Assembly (NCBI GenBank): GCA_027487895.1 | Contig: JAIYCS010000051.1 | Location: 1-64,000 of the forward strand | From: Sediminibacterium sp. | Lineage (GTDB): Bacteria; Bacteroidota; Bacteroidia; Chitinophagales; Chitinophagaceae | Reading direction: 5' to 3' | DNA: 64,000 nt | Shown: piece by piece, positions 15,704-24,387 of the stretch | Numbering within the stretch: the stretch's first letter is position 1 | Layout of the letters: each line of letters begins with the position of its first letter | Program-made: the position numbers and the translations under genes | The notes under the pieces: generated by a model | The model's input: the letters and a program-made list of their open reading frames with translations, nothing else | Databases searched by the model: none | Told to the model about the DNA's origin: nothing

Positions 15704-16885
15704 TTGAAATCACAGTACGATTATATCATTACAGGTGCAGGTCTTGCGGGTTTAAGTTTACTTATGCGCATGATGCAGCATCCTTTTTTTGATAATGCTC
15801 AAATTTTGGTGATTGATGCAGCTCAAAAAAATACCAATGACCGAACCTGGTGTTTTTGGGAAAAAGAACCTGATATTTTTGAACCCATCGTAATCAAAAA
15901 ATGGGATCATGTTTCTTTTATTGCACCCACTTATAAAAGTGAATTGAACTTATCGCCCTTTGTTTATAAAATGATTAGGGGAATTGATTTATATACGCAT
16001 GTATTATCGCTCGCTGCCAGTAAATCAAATATTACATTTTGTACAGAATCTGTTTTGTCGGTTCAAACGACACAAACTGGAGCTAGGGTTCAGCTCAAAA
16101 ATCAAACACTTACCGCCAATAAAGTTTTTAATAGCATTTTATTTGAACCAGTAAATGTGCTGGCGCAAAAGTCTTCTGATTATTTTTTATGGCAGCATTT
16201 TAAAGGCTATGAAATAAAAACGGAAACCCCTGTTTTTAACGATTCGGTAGCCACACTCATGGATTTTACCGTAGATCAATCAAAGGGCACTACGTTTATG
16301 TATGTAATGCCTACTTCTAGTACTACCGCACTTGTAGAATATACGTTGTTTACAGAAAATTTATTAGCAGACAAGGATTACAACGAAGCCATACAGGCCT
16401 ATATTCAAAAAACATATGGCGCCGTGGTGTATAGTATAACACATCAAGAATTTGGTCAAATACCTATGACTAATTTTGCTTTTTCTGTTGGTGCTGGAAA
16501 CATCATTAACATGGGTGTTGCTGGTGGTCAGGTAAAAGGAAGCAGTGGTTATGCATTTCATTTTGTTCAAGAAAAAACAAAAGCGATTATAGCTGATGTA
16601 GTGGCCGGCAAAAATCCATTAAGGACGCTGGGTTTTTCTCAAAAAAAGTTTAGCCTGTACGACGCCGTATTACTTAGGGTATTACAAGACAAAAAATTAG
16701 ATGGCGCTACTATTTTCACTCAAATATTTTCTAAAAATCCACCAGACCGTGTATTTCGTTTTTTAAACAACGAATCTTCACTACTTGACGATTTGCACAT
16801 AATGGCATCTGTGCCAACGCATATTTTTTTACCAGCCGCACTATATGCTTTACTGGGTGTAAAGCGGCGGCGAGGCCTTAATTAA
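15704..16885 (+). CDS. crtY: Lycopene cyclase, CrtY-type
   Basis: 393-residue FAD-fold cyclase that closes the beta ring of lycopene or its derivatives. N-terminal YIITGAGLAGLSLLMRMM dinucleotide fold, DRTWCFWEKEP (the CrtY/CrtL motif), and IPMTNFAFSVGAGNIINMGVAGG before KGSSGYAFHF. The start is TTG at 15704: it is 6 bp after crtZ and puts the FAD fold at residue 6. With a hydratase and CrtD acting on the other end, it is likely to work as a monocyclase. No ketolase (crtW) follows, so the predicted end product is saproxanthin-like rather than flexixanthin. Confidence 0.93.
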   Translation: MKSQYDYIITGAGLAGLSLLMRMMQHPFFDNAQILVIDAAQKNTNDRTWCFWEKEPDIFEPIVIKKWDHVSFIAPTYKSELNLSPFVYKMIRGIDLYTHVLSLAASKSNITFCTESVLSVQTTQTGARVQLKNQTLTANKVFNSILFEPVNVLAQKSSDYFLWQHFKGYEIKTETPVFNDSVATLMDFTVDQSKGTTFMYVMPTSSTTALVEYTLFTENLLADKDYNEAIQAYIQKTYGAVVYSITHQEFGQIPMTNFAFSVGAGNIINMGVAGGQVKGSSGYAFHFVQEKTKAIIADVVAGKNPLRTLGFSQKKFSLYDAVLLRVLQDKKLDGATIFTQIFSKNPPDRVFRFLNNESSLLDDLHIMASVPTHIFLPAALYALLGVKRRRGLN

Positions 16886-16935
16886 TACGGGCGGGTATTT
16901 GCAATTCATTTATTTTTGCTGCCCACCTTGCAATT

Positions 16936-17007
16936 GGCCTCGTAGTACAATGGATAGTATAAGAGTTTCCGAAGCTCCAGATTCAGGTTCGATTCCTGAC
17001 GAGGCCA
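16936..17007 (+). tRNA. tRNA-Arg (anticodon CCG)
   Basis: Cloverleaf folded by hand: acceptor GGCCTCG/CGAGGCC (7 bp), D arm GTAC/GTAT, anticodon arm with loop TTCCGAA giving anticodon CCG, T arm TCAGG/CCTGA with loop TTCGATT, discriminator A at 17007. The outermost anticodon-stem pair is A-C. CCA is not encoded. It lies between crtY and xylB on the same strand. Confidence 0.93.
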
Positions 17008-17062
17008 CTAACAATCTTTTCTTTTTCTTCTATTTTTTGCCACTAATTAAGTAATATTAAGG

Positions 17063-17075
17063 ACTCAATTTGAGT
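17063..17075. promoter_or_regulatory. Palindrome upstream of the xylose operon
   Basis: ACTCAA-T-TTGAGT, a perfect 13-bp inverted repeat ending 21 bp before the xylB ATG at 17097. Its position in the leader of a sugar operon makes it a candidate operator. No regulator gene is adjacent, and I saw no second copy. Confidence 0.4.
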
Positions 17076-17096
17076 TCATCTATACTTATTTGTTGT

Positions 17097-18581
17097 ATGT
17101 TATTATTAGGAATAGATCTTGGCACTTCTTCTGTAAAAGTTTCTGTATTGGACGCCAGTAATGGCAAGGTAATGGCTACCGCACAACATCCTGAAACCGA
17201 GGCTGCCATTATTTCCCATCATCCCGGCTGGGCTGAGCAGTCACCCAATCAGTGGTGGCATGATGTTAAAGCTGCTATTTTAAAATTACACGCTTCAGGA
17301 GCTTATAATCCTTCTGATATTGGCGCTATTGGCATTGCCTATCAGATGCATGGACTGGTTCTGGTAGATAGTAATCAAAACGTAATTAGAGATAGTATCA
17401 TTTGGTGTGATAATAGAGCGGTAGCCATAGGTGAAAAGGCATTTGAACAAATAGGCAACGAATATTGCTTAACGCACTTATTAAATTCTCCAGGAAATTT
17501 TACGGCATCAAAACTTGCATGGGTCAAACAAAATGAACCTGAACATTATGCTCAAATTCATAAAATGATGCTCCCCGGCGATTTTATTTCGATGAAATTA
17601 ACCGGTGAAATTACTACTACCATTGCTGCATTATCTGAAGGGATGTTTTGGGATTTTAAAAACAATTGTTTGTCTGAGGCGGTTATAAATTATTACGGGC
17701 TTGATGCGCAGCATATACCGGTAATCAAAAATGTATTTGATACACACGGATATGTAACTGAACATATTGCCAGTGAACTTGGCATTTCAAAAGGAATTCC
17801 GGTGACTTATAAAGCCGGCGATCAACAAAACAATGCACTTTCATTAAATGTATTAAATTCTGGTGAAGTAGCTGCAACAGCAGGCACATCGGCGGTGATA
17901 TATGCAGTATCTAATAGTTTGCAAGCCGATACTGCGTCTAGGGTTAATTCATTTGCGCACGTCAATCACACACAGGAGCACAATAGCATCGGTGTATTAT
18001 TATGTATTAATGGTGCAGGCATTTCAAATAGTTGGATGAAAAATAAATTGGGTGCTAGTAGTTACAACGAGATGAATGCGCTTGCTGCATCTGTTGCACC
18101 AGGATCTAATGGCGTATCTGTACTTCCATTTGGGAATGGGTCAGAACGCATGCTACACAATAAAAATATTGGCGCTCATATTACGGGACTTGACTTTAAT
18201 AGACATGAGCTGTCGAACATATACCGAGCAGTTCAAGAAGGTGTTGTGTTTGCTATGCAATATGGTTTTAAAGTGCTGCAGCAAAACGGTGTGCAACCAA
18301 CAGTTATTAGAGCAGGTAAAGCCAATATGTTTTTGAGTGATGTTTTTGTAGACTGTTTTGTAAATACACTAGGGGTGCCGTTAGAGCTCTATAATACAGA
18401 TGGAAGTAAGGGTGCAGCAATTGGTGCAGGCTATGGCGCCAAAGTATATGCTACAATTGAGGAAGCTTTTGTTAATAGCAAGCCATTAACCACTATAGCG
18501 CCATCAGCAAATACCAATTACAGAGAAGCTTATCAAAATTGGGAAGCGCAATTGACACTTCAAATCAAAAACAATCAATAA
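17097..18581 (+). CDS. xylB: Xylulokinase
   Basis: Phosphorylates D-xylulose to xylulose-5-phosphate for the pentose phosphate pathway. FGGY-family kinase, 494 residues: N-terminal ATPase fold LLLGIDLGTSSVKVSVLD, HPGWAEQSPNQWW, IAYQMHGLVLVD, WCDNRA, and the C-terminal nucleotide part with AGDQQNNAL, ATAGTSAVI and GSKGAAIGAGYGA. The ATG at 17097 gives the normal N-terminus; a TTG at 17070 would add nine residues and overlap the palindrome. xylA follows after 24 bp and the two start a six-gene sugar operon. Confidence 0.94.
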   Translation: MLLLGIDLGTSSVKVSVLDASNGKVMATAQHPETEAAIISHHPGWAEQSPNQWWHDVKAAILKLHASGAYNPSDIGAIGIAYQMHGLVLVDSNQNVIRDSIIWCDNRAVAIGEKAFEQIGNEYCLTHLLNSPGNFTASKLAWVKQNEPEHYAQIHKMMLPGDFISMKLTGEITTTIAALSEGMFWDFKNNCLSEAVINYYGLDAQHIPVIKNVFDTHGYVTEHIASELGISKGIPVTYKAGDQQNNALSLNVLNSGEVAATAGTSAVIYAVSNSLQADTASRVNSFAHVNHTQEHNSIGVLLCINGAGISNSWMKNKLGASSYNEMNALAASVAPGSNGVSVLPFGNGSERMLHNKNIGAHITGLDFNRHELSNIYRAVQEGVVFAMQYGFKVLQQNGVQPTVIRAGKANMFLSDVFVDCFVNTLGVPLELYNTDGSKGAAIGAGYGAKVYATIEEAFVNSKPLTTIAPSANTNYREAYQNWEAQLTLQIKNNQ

Positions 18582-18605
18582 ATTTAAAGTATTAAAATAT
18601 AACGT

Positions 18606-19934
18606 ATGTCAGTAGTCTTAGGGTCTAAGGAATTTTTTAAAGGAATAGAAAAAATTAAATACGAAGGAACTTCTTCGCATAATCCACTTGCATTTAGATG
18701 GTACAACGAAAATCAAGTAGTGGCAGGCAAAACCATGAAAGAGCATTTTAGGTTTGCTTGTGCATATTGGCATAGCTTTTGTGGTTCAGGTGCTGATCCT
18801 TTTGGTGAGCCAACGCATTTGTTTGAGTGGGATACAAAATCTGATCCTATCGAAAGAGCAAAAGATAAAGCAGATGCTGCATTTGAATTCATGACAAAAT
18901 TAGGCGTGCCTTATTATTGTTTTCATGATGTAGATGCTGTTGAATATACAAATGATGTTCATGAAAATGAAAGACGCTTACAAGCCATTACAGCGTACTT
19001 AAAAGAAAAGCAAGCTGCTAGTGGCATCAAACTACTTTGGGGCACTGCTAATTTATTTTCAAGTAGAAAATACATGAACGGCGCCGCTACAAATCCAGAT
19101 TTTACTGTGCTCGCACATGCAGGCGCACAGGTAAAGGCTGCATTAGATGCAACAATTGCACTCGGTGGAGAAAATTATGTTTTTTGGGGTGGAAGAGAAG
19201 GCTACATGAGTTTATTAAACACCAACATGAAGCGTGAAAAAGAACATTTAGCAAGCTTTTTAAAAGCGGCTAGAGATTATGGTAGAAAAAATGGTTTTAC
19301 CGGGAAGTTTTTTATAGAACCTAAGCCTTGTGAGCCATCTAAGCATCAATATGATTATGATTGTGAAACCGTGATTGGTTTTTTACGTGAACACGATTTA
19401 TTAAATGATTTTAGTTTAAATATTGAAGTAAACCATGCAACCCTTGCTGGACATACGTTTACGCATGAATTACAAGTAGCTGCTGATGCTGGACTATTAG
19501 GTAGTATGGATGCCAACAGAGGCGATTATCAAAATGGTTGGGATACCGATCAATTTCCATCTGATATCAATGAATTAACAGAGGCACTACTTATTATTTT
19601 AGAAGCAGGTGGTTTTAAAGGAGGCGGTATTAATTTTGATGCAAAAATTAGACGTAACTCCACAGATCCACAAGATTTATTTTATGCGCATATTGGTGGT
19701 ATGGATGTTTTTGCAAGAGCGCTCCTAACAGCAGATGCTATTTTGCAGCAGTCTGAGTATAAAAAAATTAGAGCCGACCGTTATGCAAGTTATGATACCG
19801 GTAAAGGAAAAGATTTTGAACAAGGGAAACTTTCATTAGAAGATTTAAGAGACATTGCCATTGCAGCAGGTGAGCCAGCAACCATTAGTGGTAAGCAAGA
19901 GTTCATCGAAAATTTAATTAACCGCTATATTTAA
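18606..19934 (+). CDS. xylA: Xylose isomerase
   Basis: Converts D-xylose to D-xylulose with two divalent metals. 442 residues, the long (class II) form. Signature blocks: FHDVDAVE with active-site His and Asp, [48 protein letters not shown], and [20 protein letters not shown] carrying metal-binding Asp/Glu/His residues. Its stop shares one base with the galactokinase ATG (TAATG), so translation is probably coupled. No xylose transporter is in this operon. Confidence 0.97.
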   Translation: MSVVLGSKEFFKGIEKIKYEGTSSHNPLAFRWYNENQVVAGKTMKEHFRFACAYWHSFCGSGADPFGEPTHLFEWDTKSDPIERAKDKADAAFEFMTKLGVPYYCFHDVDAVEYTNDVHENERRLQAITAYLKEKQAASGIKLLWGTANLFSSRKYMNGAATNPDFTVLAHAGAQVKAALDATIALGGENYVFWGGREGYMSLLNTNMKREKEHLASFLKAARDYGRKNGFTGKFFIEPKPCEPSKHQYDYDCETVIGFLREHDLLNDFSLNIEVNHATLAGHTFTHELQVAADAGLLGSMDANRGDYQNGWDTDQFPSDINELTEALLIILEAGGFKGGGINFDAKIRRNSTDPQDLFYAHIGGMDVFARALLTADAILQQSEYKKIRADRYASYDTGKGKDFEQGKLSLEDLRDIAIAAGEPATISGKQEFIENLINRYI

Positions 19935-21088
19935 TGAATAAGGCGGAAGTAAGTGCGCTATTTGCCCAGCAGTTTAATGAAGCGCCTTCATTTGTTATAG
20001 CCTCGCCGGGGCGCATCAATTTAATTGGGGAACACGTAGACTACAATAGTGGCTTTGTACTTCCTGCGGCCATTGATAAGTATATGTATGTGGCAGTTTC
20101 ACATCGAAACGATAGCCAAATATTATTGCACGCTACCGACCTCAATCAAAACTTCCAAACGAACTTAGACGCTGCTTTGCAGCCTTCAAGTAGTGGATGG
20201 CCTAATTATGTATTAGGTGTTATCGATGAACTTAGAAAAGATGGGCATGTTGTTTCAGGTTTTAACATGCTTATTACGGGTAATATTCCTATAGGTGCTG
20301 GGGTATCATCATCGGCGGCACTTGAATGTGCGACCGTTTTTGCATGCAAGCATCTTTTTGATTTAGATATTAGTAAACAAGTAATGGTAAAAACAGCACA
20401 ACGCTCCGAAAATAATTTTGTAGGCGTAAACTGTGGTGTGATGGATCAGTTTGCAAGTATGTTTGGCAAAGCGGATCATGTCATAAAACTAGATTGCGCT
20501 GATTTATCTTATACCTATTTTCCATTTAAGCTAGAAGGCATTTCTATTGTACTGTTTGATACATTCGTCAAACATTCACTAGCATCATCGGAGTATAATA
20601 CCAGAAGACAGGAATGCGAAACTGGTTTGGCGGCGCTTCGTCAACAATTTTCTATTACTTCTTTTAGAGAAGCGACGCTGTTTATGTTAGAAGCAGTAGC
20701 TGATTCAATAAGTGACAAAGTATACAACCGTTGTAAATACGTGATAGAAGAAATTGCCCGCATGGAAGCGGCTTGTGATCATTTGCTTGCTGGTGAAATA
20801 GATGCATTTGGTGCGCGTATGTACGAAACGCACAAGGGGCTTAGTGAACTTTATGAAGTTAGCTGTGCGGAGCTCGATTGTATTGTAGAAAACTGCAAAA
20901 AACAAAAGGATATTGTTGGCGCAAGAATGATGGGCGGTGGTTTTGGTGGCTGTGTAGTAGCACTTGTGCAAGCAACCAAGGTTGAAGAGATATATAACCG
21001 AATCAACACTGCCTACCATAACAAATTTGGGCGAAACATGGGAAAATACCTGATGCAAATTGGGGATGGCACTAGGCTACTAGATTAA
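19934..21088 (+). CDS. galK: Galactokinase
   Basis: GHMP-family kinase making galactose-1-phosphate. 384 residues with all three GHMP motifs: ASPGRINLIGEHVDYNSGF (galactokinase signature), GNIPIGAGVSSSAALECA (phosphate-binding loop) and MMGGGFGGCVVAL near the C-terminus; CGVMDQFASMFG holds the catalytic Asp region. It overlaps xylA by one base, unusual because galK normally sits with galT or galE, neither of which is here. This links galactose and xylose use in one transcript, suggesting a polysaccharide containing both. Confidence 0.94.
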   Translation: MNKAEVSALFAQQFNEAPSFVIASPGRINLIGEHVDYNSGFVLPAAIDKYMYVAVSHRNDSQILLHATDLNQNFQTNLDAALQPSSSGWPNYVLGVIDELRKDGHVVSGFNMLITGNIPIGAGVSSSAALECATVFACKHLFDLDISKQVMVKTAQRSENNFVGVNCGVMDQFASMFGKADHVIKLDCADLSYTYFPFKLEGISIVLFDTFVKHSLASSEYNTRRQECETGLAALRQQFSITSFREATLFMLEAVADSISDKVYNRCKYVIEEIARMEAACDHLLAGEIDAFGARMYETHKGLSELYEVSCAELDCIVENCKKQKDIVGARMMGGGFGGCVVALVQATKVEEIYNRINTAYHNKFGRNMGKYLMQIGDGTRLLD

Positions 21089-21107
21089 TATTTACAACTA
21101 TTCAATT

Positions 21108-23075
21108 ATGAAAAAGAGTATGGTAACTCAAAAGAGATTCTTTTTGGCGTTATGCCTTTTTGTGCTTGTTATTTTACAAAAACATTCTTTTGGGCAAAGA
21201 AATATTTTATCAAAGGCCTTTACACAAAACGAGTTACAGAATAAATTATCAAATATTGCAGCTTGGCGACTAGAGCAAAAGAATAATTATTTACAAAAAG
21301 TAGCCGCGCTACCAGACTCTGTGAAAGCAAGGCTTGTAAAAGAAGGTGAGCGGGGATTAAAATATGATTGGCCAGCCTTACCAGCAAGTTTATACCTCGA
21401 TTACAAATTAACGGGTACCCGTTATAATTTCGAAAGAAAAAACAATGAACGTCGAAAAGTTTTAAACGAACTAGCGGTTGCTGCCATTATTACAAAAGAC
21501 AAAAAATACATTCCTCAAATCGCGAGTGGTATTTGGACGCTTTGTGAGCAAAGCACTTGGGTGCTTCCAGCGCATATTGTTGCTCAAAAAGAAAAAACAG
21601 GATTACCTGACCCCTACGAAGTGGTTATTGATTTAGGAAGCGGTACCGCTGCTGCGCAGCTGTCCATGATTCAGTTTATGTTAAGTGATGAACTAGATGC
21701 CTATTCGAAAGGTATTGGCAAACGCGTTTTTGCAGAATTAAATAAAAGAATATTTCAGCCTTATCTAACACGTACTGATTTTTGGTGGATGGGATTTACC
21801 GGACAGCCTGTAAACAATTGGAATCCATGGGTAAATACCAATGTACTTATGACAGCATTATATAGTGAGCTTAAAGCGGATAGCGTGGGTCTCATTATTG
21901 GCAAAACGGTTAAGAGTACCGATTTTTTTGTCAATCAATATCCTAATGATGGAGGATGTGATGAAGGTCCTTCTTATTGGAGCGAAGCTGGGGGTAAGCT
22001 CATGCGCTTTATTCATGTTCTAAATAAGTTAACAGCAACATCTATTGATTGGAAACAGCAACAACTTATTTACAATATGGGCAGCTATATTAGCAAGGTC
22101 CATATTGGAGAAAATAATTTCGTCAATTTTGCAGACGCTTTTTCTAAATCGATACCAGATCCTGAAAGCGTATACTCTTATGGCGCGCTTTATAATGACG
22201 CTGATTTAAAATCTTTTGGGGCCTATTTATTTGGGTTGCAAAAACACAAATTAGACAATGGTAATATCATTGATTTTTTAGAAACTGCATCTATTTATGA
22301 TTCGCTTACGTCGGTAACTGCAACCCCACCACTTCCTGCTGTGTCTTGGTTTGGGGACAGGCAGGTACTAACGGCTAGAACTAAAAGCAAATCTACCAAT
22401 GGCCTTTTTTTAGCGGTTCAGGGTGGACATAACGCCGAAAGTCATAACCACAACGATATTGGTAATTTTATTGTGTATGCAAATAATACCCCCGTTTTTG
22501 TTGATGCAGGTGTTGGATCTTATACTGCACAAACATTCAGCAGTAAGCGTTATGAGCTATGGAATATGCAATCGGGTTGGCATAACTGCCCTACTATTAA
22601 TGGTGTGATGCAAAAAGAAGGCATTTCCTATAAGGCAAATGATGTTCAGTTTCAACAAACAGCAAATAGTATTTCTTTATCTATGGATATAGCAGCTGCG
22701 TATCCAGCGGATGCAGCTGTTAAAAAATACATTCGAAAATTTGATTTTGATCCCTCAAAAAATAGTATTCAAATTTCTGAAAATTATGAACTGCTGGCAC
22801 TCAATCAAAAATTGGTGCTTCACTTTTTAGTGCATCTTAAACCGACTATAGAAAAGCCAGGAAAAATTGTGTTTAATAATGGCGAAAAAAAATTACTTGA
22901 ATTTAATTATGATGCAAAATTATTTGATGTAAGCATAGAAGATAAATTACTAGACGATGAACGAATTACTGGCATGTGGGGTAAGCAGTTATACCGTATT
23001 AATTTAACAGCAAAAGACCTTAAAAAAACCGGAAAACAAAACTTCACGATTCAATTGGTAGATGCTGTTTTATAA
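21108..23075 (+). CDS. Secreted heparinase II/III-like polysaccharide lyase
   Basis: 655-residue protein with a signal peptide (FFLALCLFVLVILQ, cleavage near SFGQ). The first ~370 residues form an alpha/alpha-toroid like alginate lyases; from about residue 420 comes the heparinase II/III beta-sheet domain with GGHNAESHNHNDIGNFIVY, VFVDAGVG and SGWHNCPTINGV, which contain the histidines typical of this fold. Such enzymes cleave uronic-acid-containing polysaccharides by beta-elimination, leaving an unsaturated uronate, which the GH88 enzyme encoded downstream would remove. Exact PL family and substrate cannot be told from sequence reading alone. It follows galK by 19 bp. Confidence 0.82.
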   Translation: MKKSMVTQKRFFLALCLFVLVILQKHSFGQRNILSKAFTQNELQNKLSNIAAWRLEQKNNYLQKVAALPDSVKARLVKEGERGLKYDWPALPASLYLDYKLTGTRYNFERKNNERRKVLNELAVAAIITKDKKYIPQIASGIWTLCEQSTWVLPAHIVAQKEKTGLPDPYEVVIDLGSGTAAAQLSMIQFMLSDELDAYSKGIGKRVFAELNKRIFQPYLTRTDFWWMGFTGQPVNNWNPWVNTNVLMTALYSELKADSVGLIIGKTVKSTDFFVNQYPNDGGCDEGPSYWSEAGGKLMRFIHVLNKLTATSIDWKQQQLIYNMGSYISKVHIGENNFVNFADAFSKSIPDPESVYSYGALYNDADLKSFGAYLFGLQKHKLDNGNIIDFLETASIYDSLTSVTATPPLPAVSWFGDRQVLTARTKSKSTNGLFLAVQGGHNAESHNHNDIGNFIVYANNTPVFVDAGVGSYTAQTFSSKRYELWNMQSGWHNCPTINGVMQKEGISYKANDVQFQQTANSISLSMDIAAAYPADAAVKKYIRKFDFDPSKNSIQISENYELLALNQKLVLHFLVHLKPTIEKPGKIVFNNGEKKLLEFNYDAKLFDVSIEDKLLDDERITGMWGKQLYRINLTAKDLKKTGKQNFTIQLVDAVL

Positions 23076-23086
23076 ATAATATTATT

Positions 23087-24361
23087 ATGAAAAGAAGAAA
23101 TTTTATACAACTATCCTCTATATTAAGTTTTGTGGGTTTAGCACCCGCTATTACGAGTGCTACTGTAGTTGATACGAAGGCTATCGACGAGGCTTTTGAA
23201 ACTACAGGCGAAAAAGACCGCATGTATTGGGTTAAACTACTAGATAAAATAGCATCGCCAATTTTATCTAGTATGAGTAAAGGGGAGCTCCGGAAAAATA
23301 TGCCCATGGATTATAGTCCTACCTGGGACAACCGCAATAAAGAAGTGGCTTATATGGAAGCCATTGGGCGTTTAATTGTAGGTATTGCCCCATTTGTATC
23401 ACTGCCAGATGATGATACCGAAGAGGGGCGTATCAGAAAAAAAATGCGTAATCAAATTCACGCATCACTCGCACATGCCGTGGATCCGGAAAGTCCAGAT
23501 TATTTATATTGGGGTTCACTAAAAGTAGCGCAACCACTTGTGGATGCTGCCTTTTTAGCCCAGGCATTGTTACTCGCGCCTGCTGCGCTATGGGAGCCGC
23601 TTAGTAAACAAACCAAAGAGCGTTTTATTACAGAATTTACAAAACTTCGCGCCATTAAACCATCTAATAACAACTGGGTTTTATTTGCGGCCATCGTAGA
23701 AACATTTTTATTAAGTATTGATGCGCCTGTTGACGCTGCCCGTATTGATGCCGGTATAGATAAAATACAAGGTTGGTATGTGGGTGATGGTTGGTATAGC
23801 GATGGTGTTAAATTTCATTTTGATCATTACAATGGTTTTGTAATTCAGCCTATGCTAGTAACTGTACTTCGTGTAAATGTTAGTAAAGGAAGAAGAACAC
23901 AAGCGGAACTAGATATTGCTATTAAACGCATGCAGCGTTATGCTTCATTTCAAGAACGTTTTATTTCACCAGAAGGAACCTTCCCAATTTTTGGAAGATC
24001 CTCTACCTACCGTGTAGGTGCTTTTTGGCCACTCGCTACACTTGCACTAGAAGAAAACTTGCCAACGGGTGTATTGCATTCACAAGTAAGACCTGCGCTA
24101 ACTGCTGTATTCAAAAGAGTATTTGTCAAAGACACATTTAATGCAAATGGCTTACTAACACTTGGTTTTGTAGGAGCCAACCAGTCAAATATTGCAGATT
24201 CATACTCCAATACGGGTAGCATGTACCTTGCTTCATTTGCATTTATGCCACTCGGGCTACCGGCATCTCATGAATTTTGGACAGCGGCACCAACCAATTG
24301 GACGCAAAAAAAAGCATGGAATGGAGAAGTATTTCCCAAAGATTACGCAGTAGATTATTAA
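23087..24361 (+). CDS. DUF2264 / GH154-like exported protein
   Basis: 424-residue protein starting with KRRNFIQLSSILSFVGLAPA, a short twin-Arg-less export signal of the type seen on Bacteroidota periplasmic enzymes. The body matches DUF2264: RDY-like YMEAIGRLIVGIAPFV, NNWVLFAAIVETFL, GWYSDGVKFHFDHYNGFVIQ, and GRSSTYRVGAFWPLA. Part of the family is now classed as GH154 with beta-glucuronidase activity. Position between a heparinase-like lyase (11 bp upstream) and a GH88 hydrolase (26 bp downstream) supports a role in glucuronate-containing glycan breakdown. Confidence 0.78.
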   Translation: MKRRNFIQLSSILSFVGLAPAITSATVVDTKAIDEAFETTGEKDRMYWVKLLDKIASPILSSMSKGELRKNMPMDYSPTWDNRNKEVAYMEAIGRLIVGIAPFVSLPDDDTEEGRIRKKMRNQIHASLAHAVDPESPDYLYWGSLKVAQPLVDAAFLAQALLLAPAALWEPLSKQTKERFITEFTKLRAIKPSNNNWVLFAAIVETFLLSIDAPVDAARIDAGIDKIQGWYVGDGWYSDGVKFHFDHYNGFVIQPMLVTVLRVNVSKGRRTQAELDIAIKRMQRYASFQERFISPEGTFPIFGRSSTYRVGAFWPLATLALEENLPTGVLHSQVRPALTAVFKRVFVKDTFNANGLLTLGFVGANQSNIADSYSNTGSMYLASFAFMPLGLPASHEFWTAAPTNWTQKKAWNGEVFPKDYAVDY

Positions 24362-24387
24362 CTTTAGAATATCATTAAATTTTGGAC

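Noticed and set aside
16936-17007. tRNA-Arg as an integration (att) site for a mobile island carrying the sugar operon
   Set aside because: No integrase, no repeated 3' tRNA end and no change in base composition were seen downstream.
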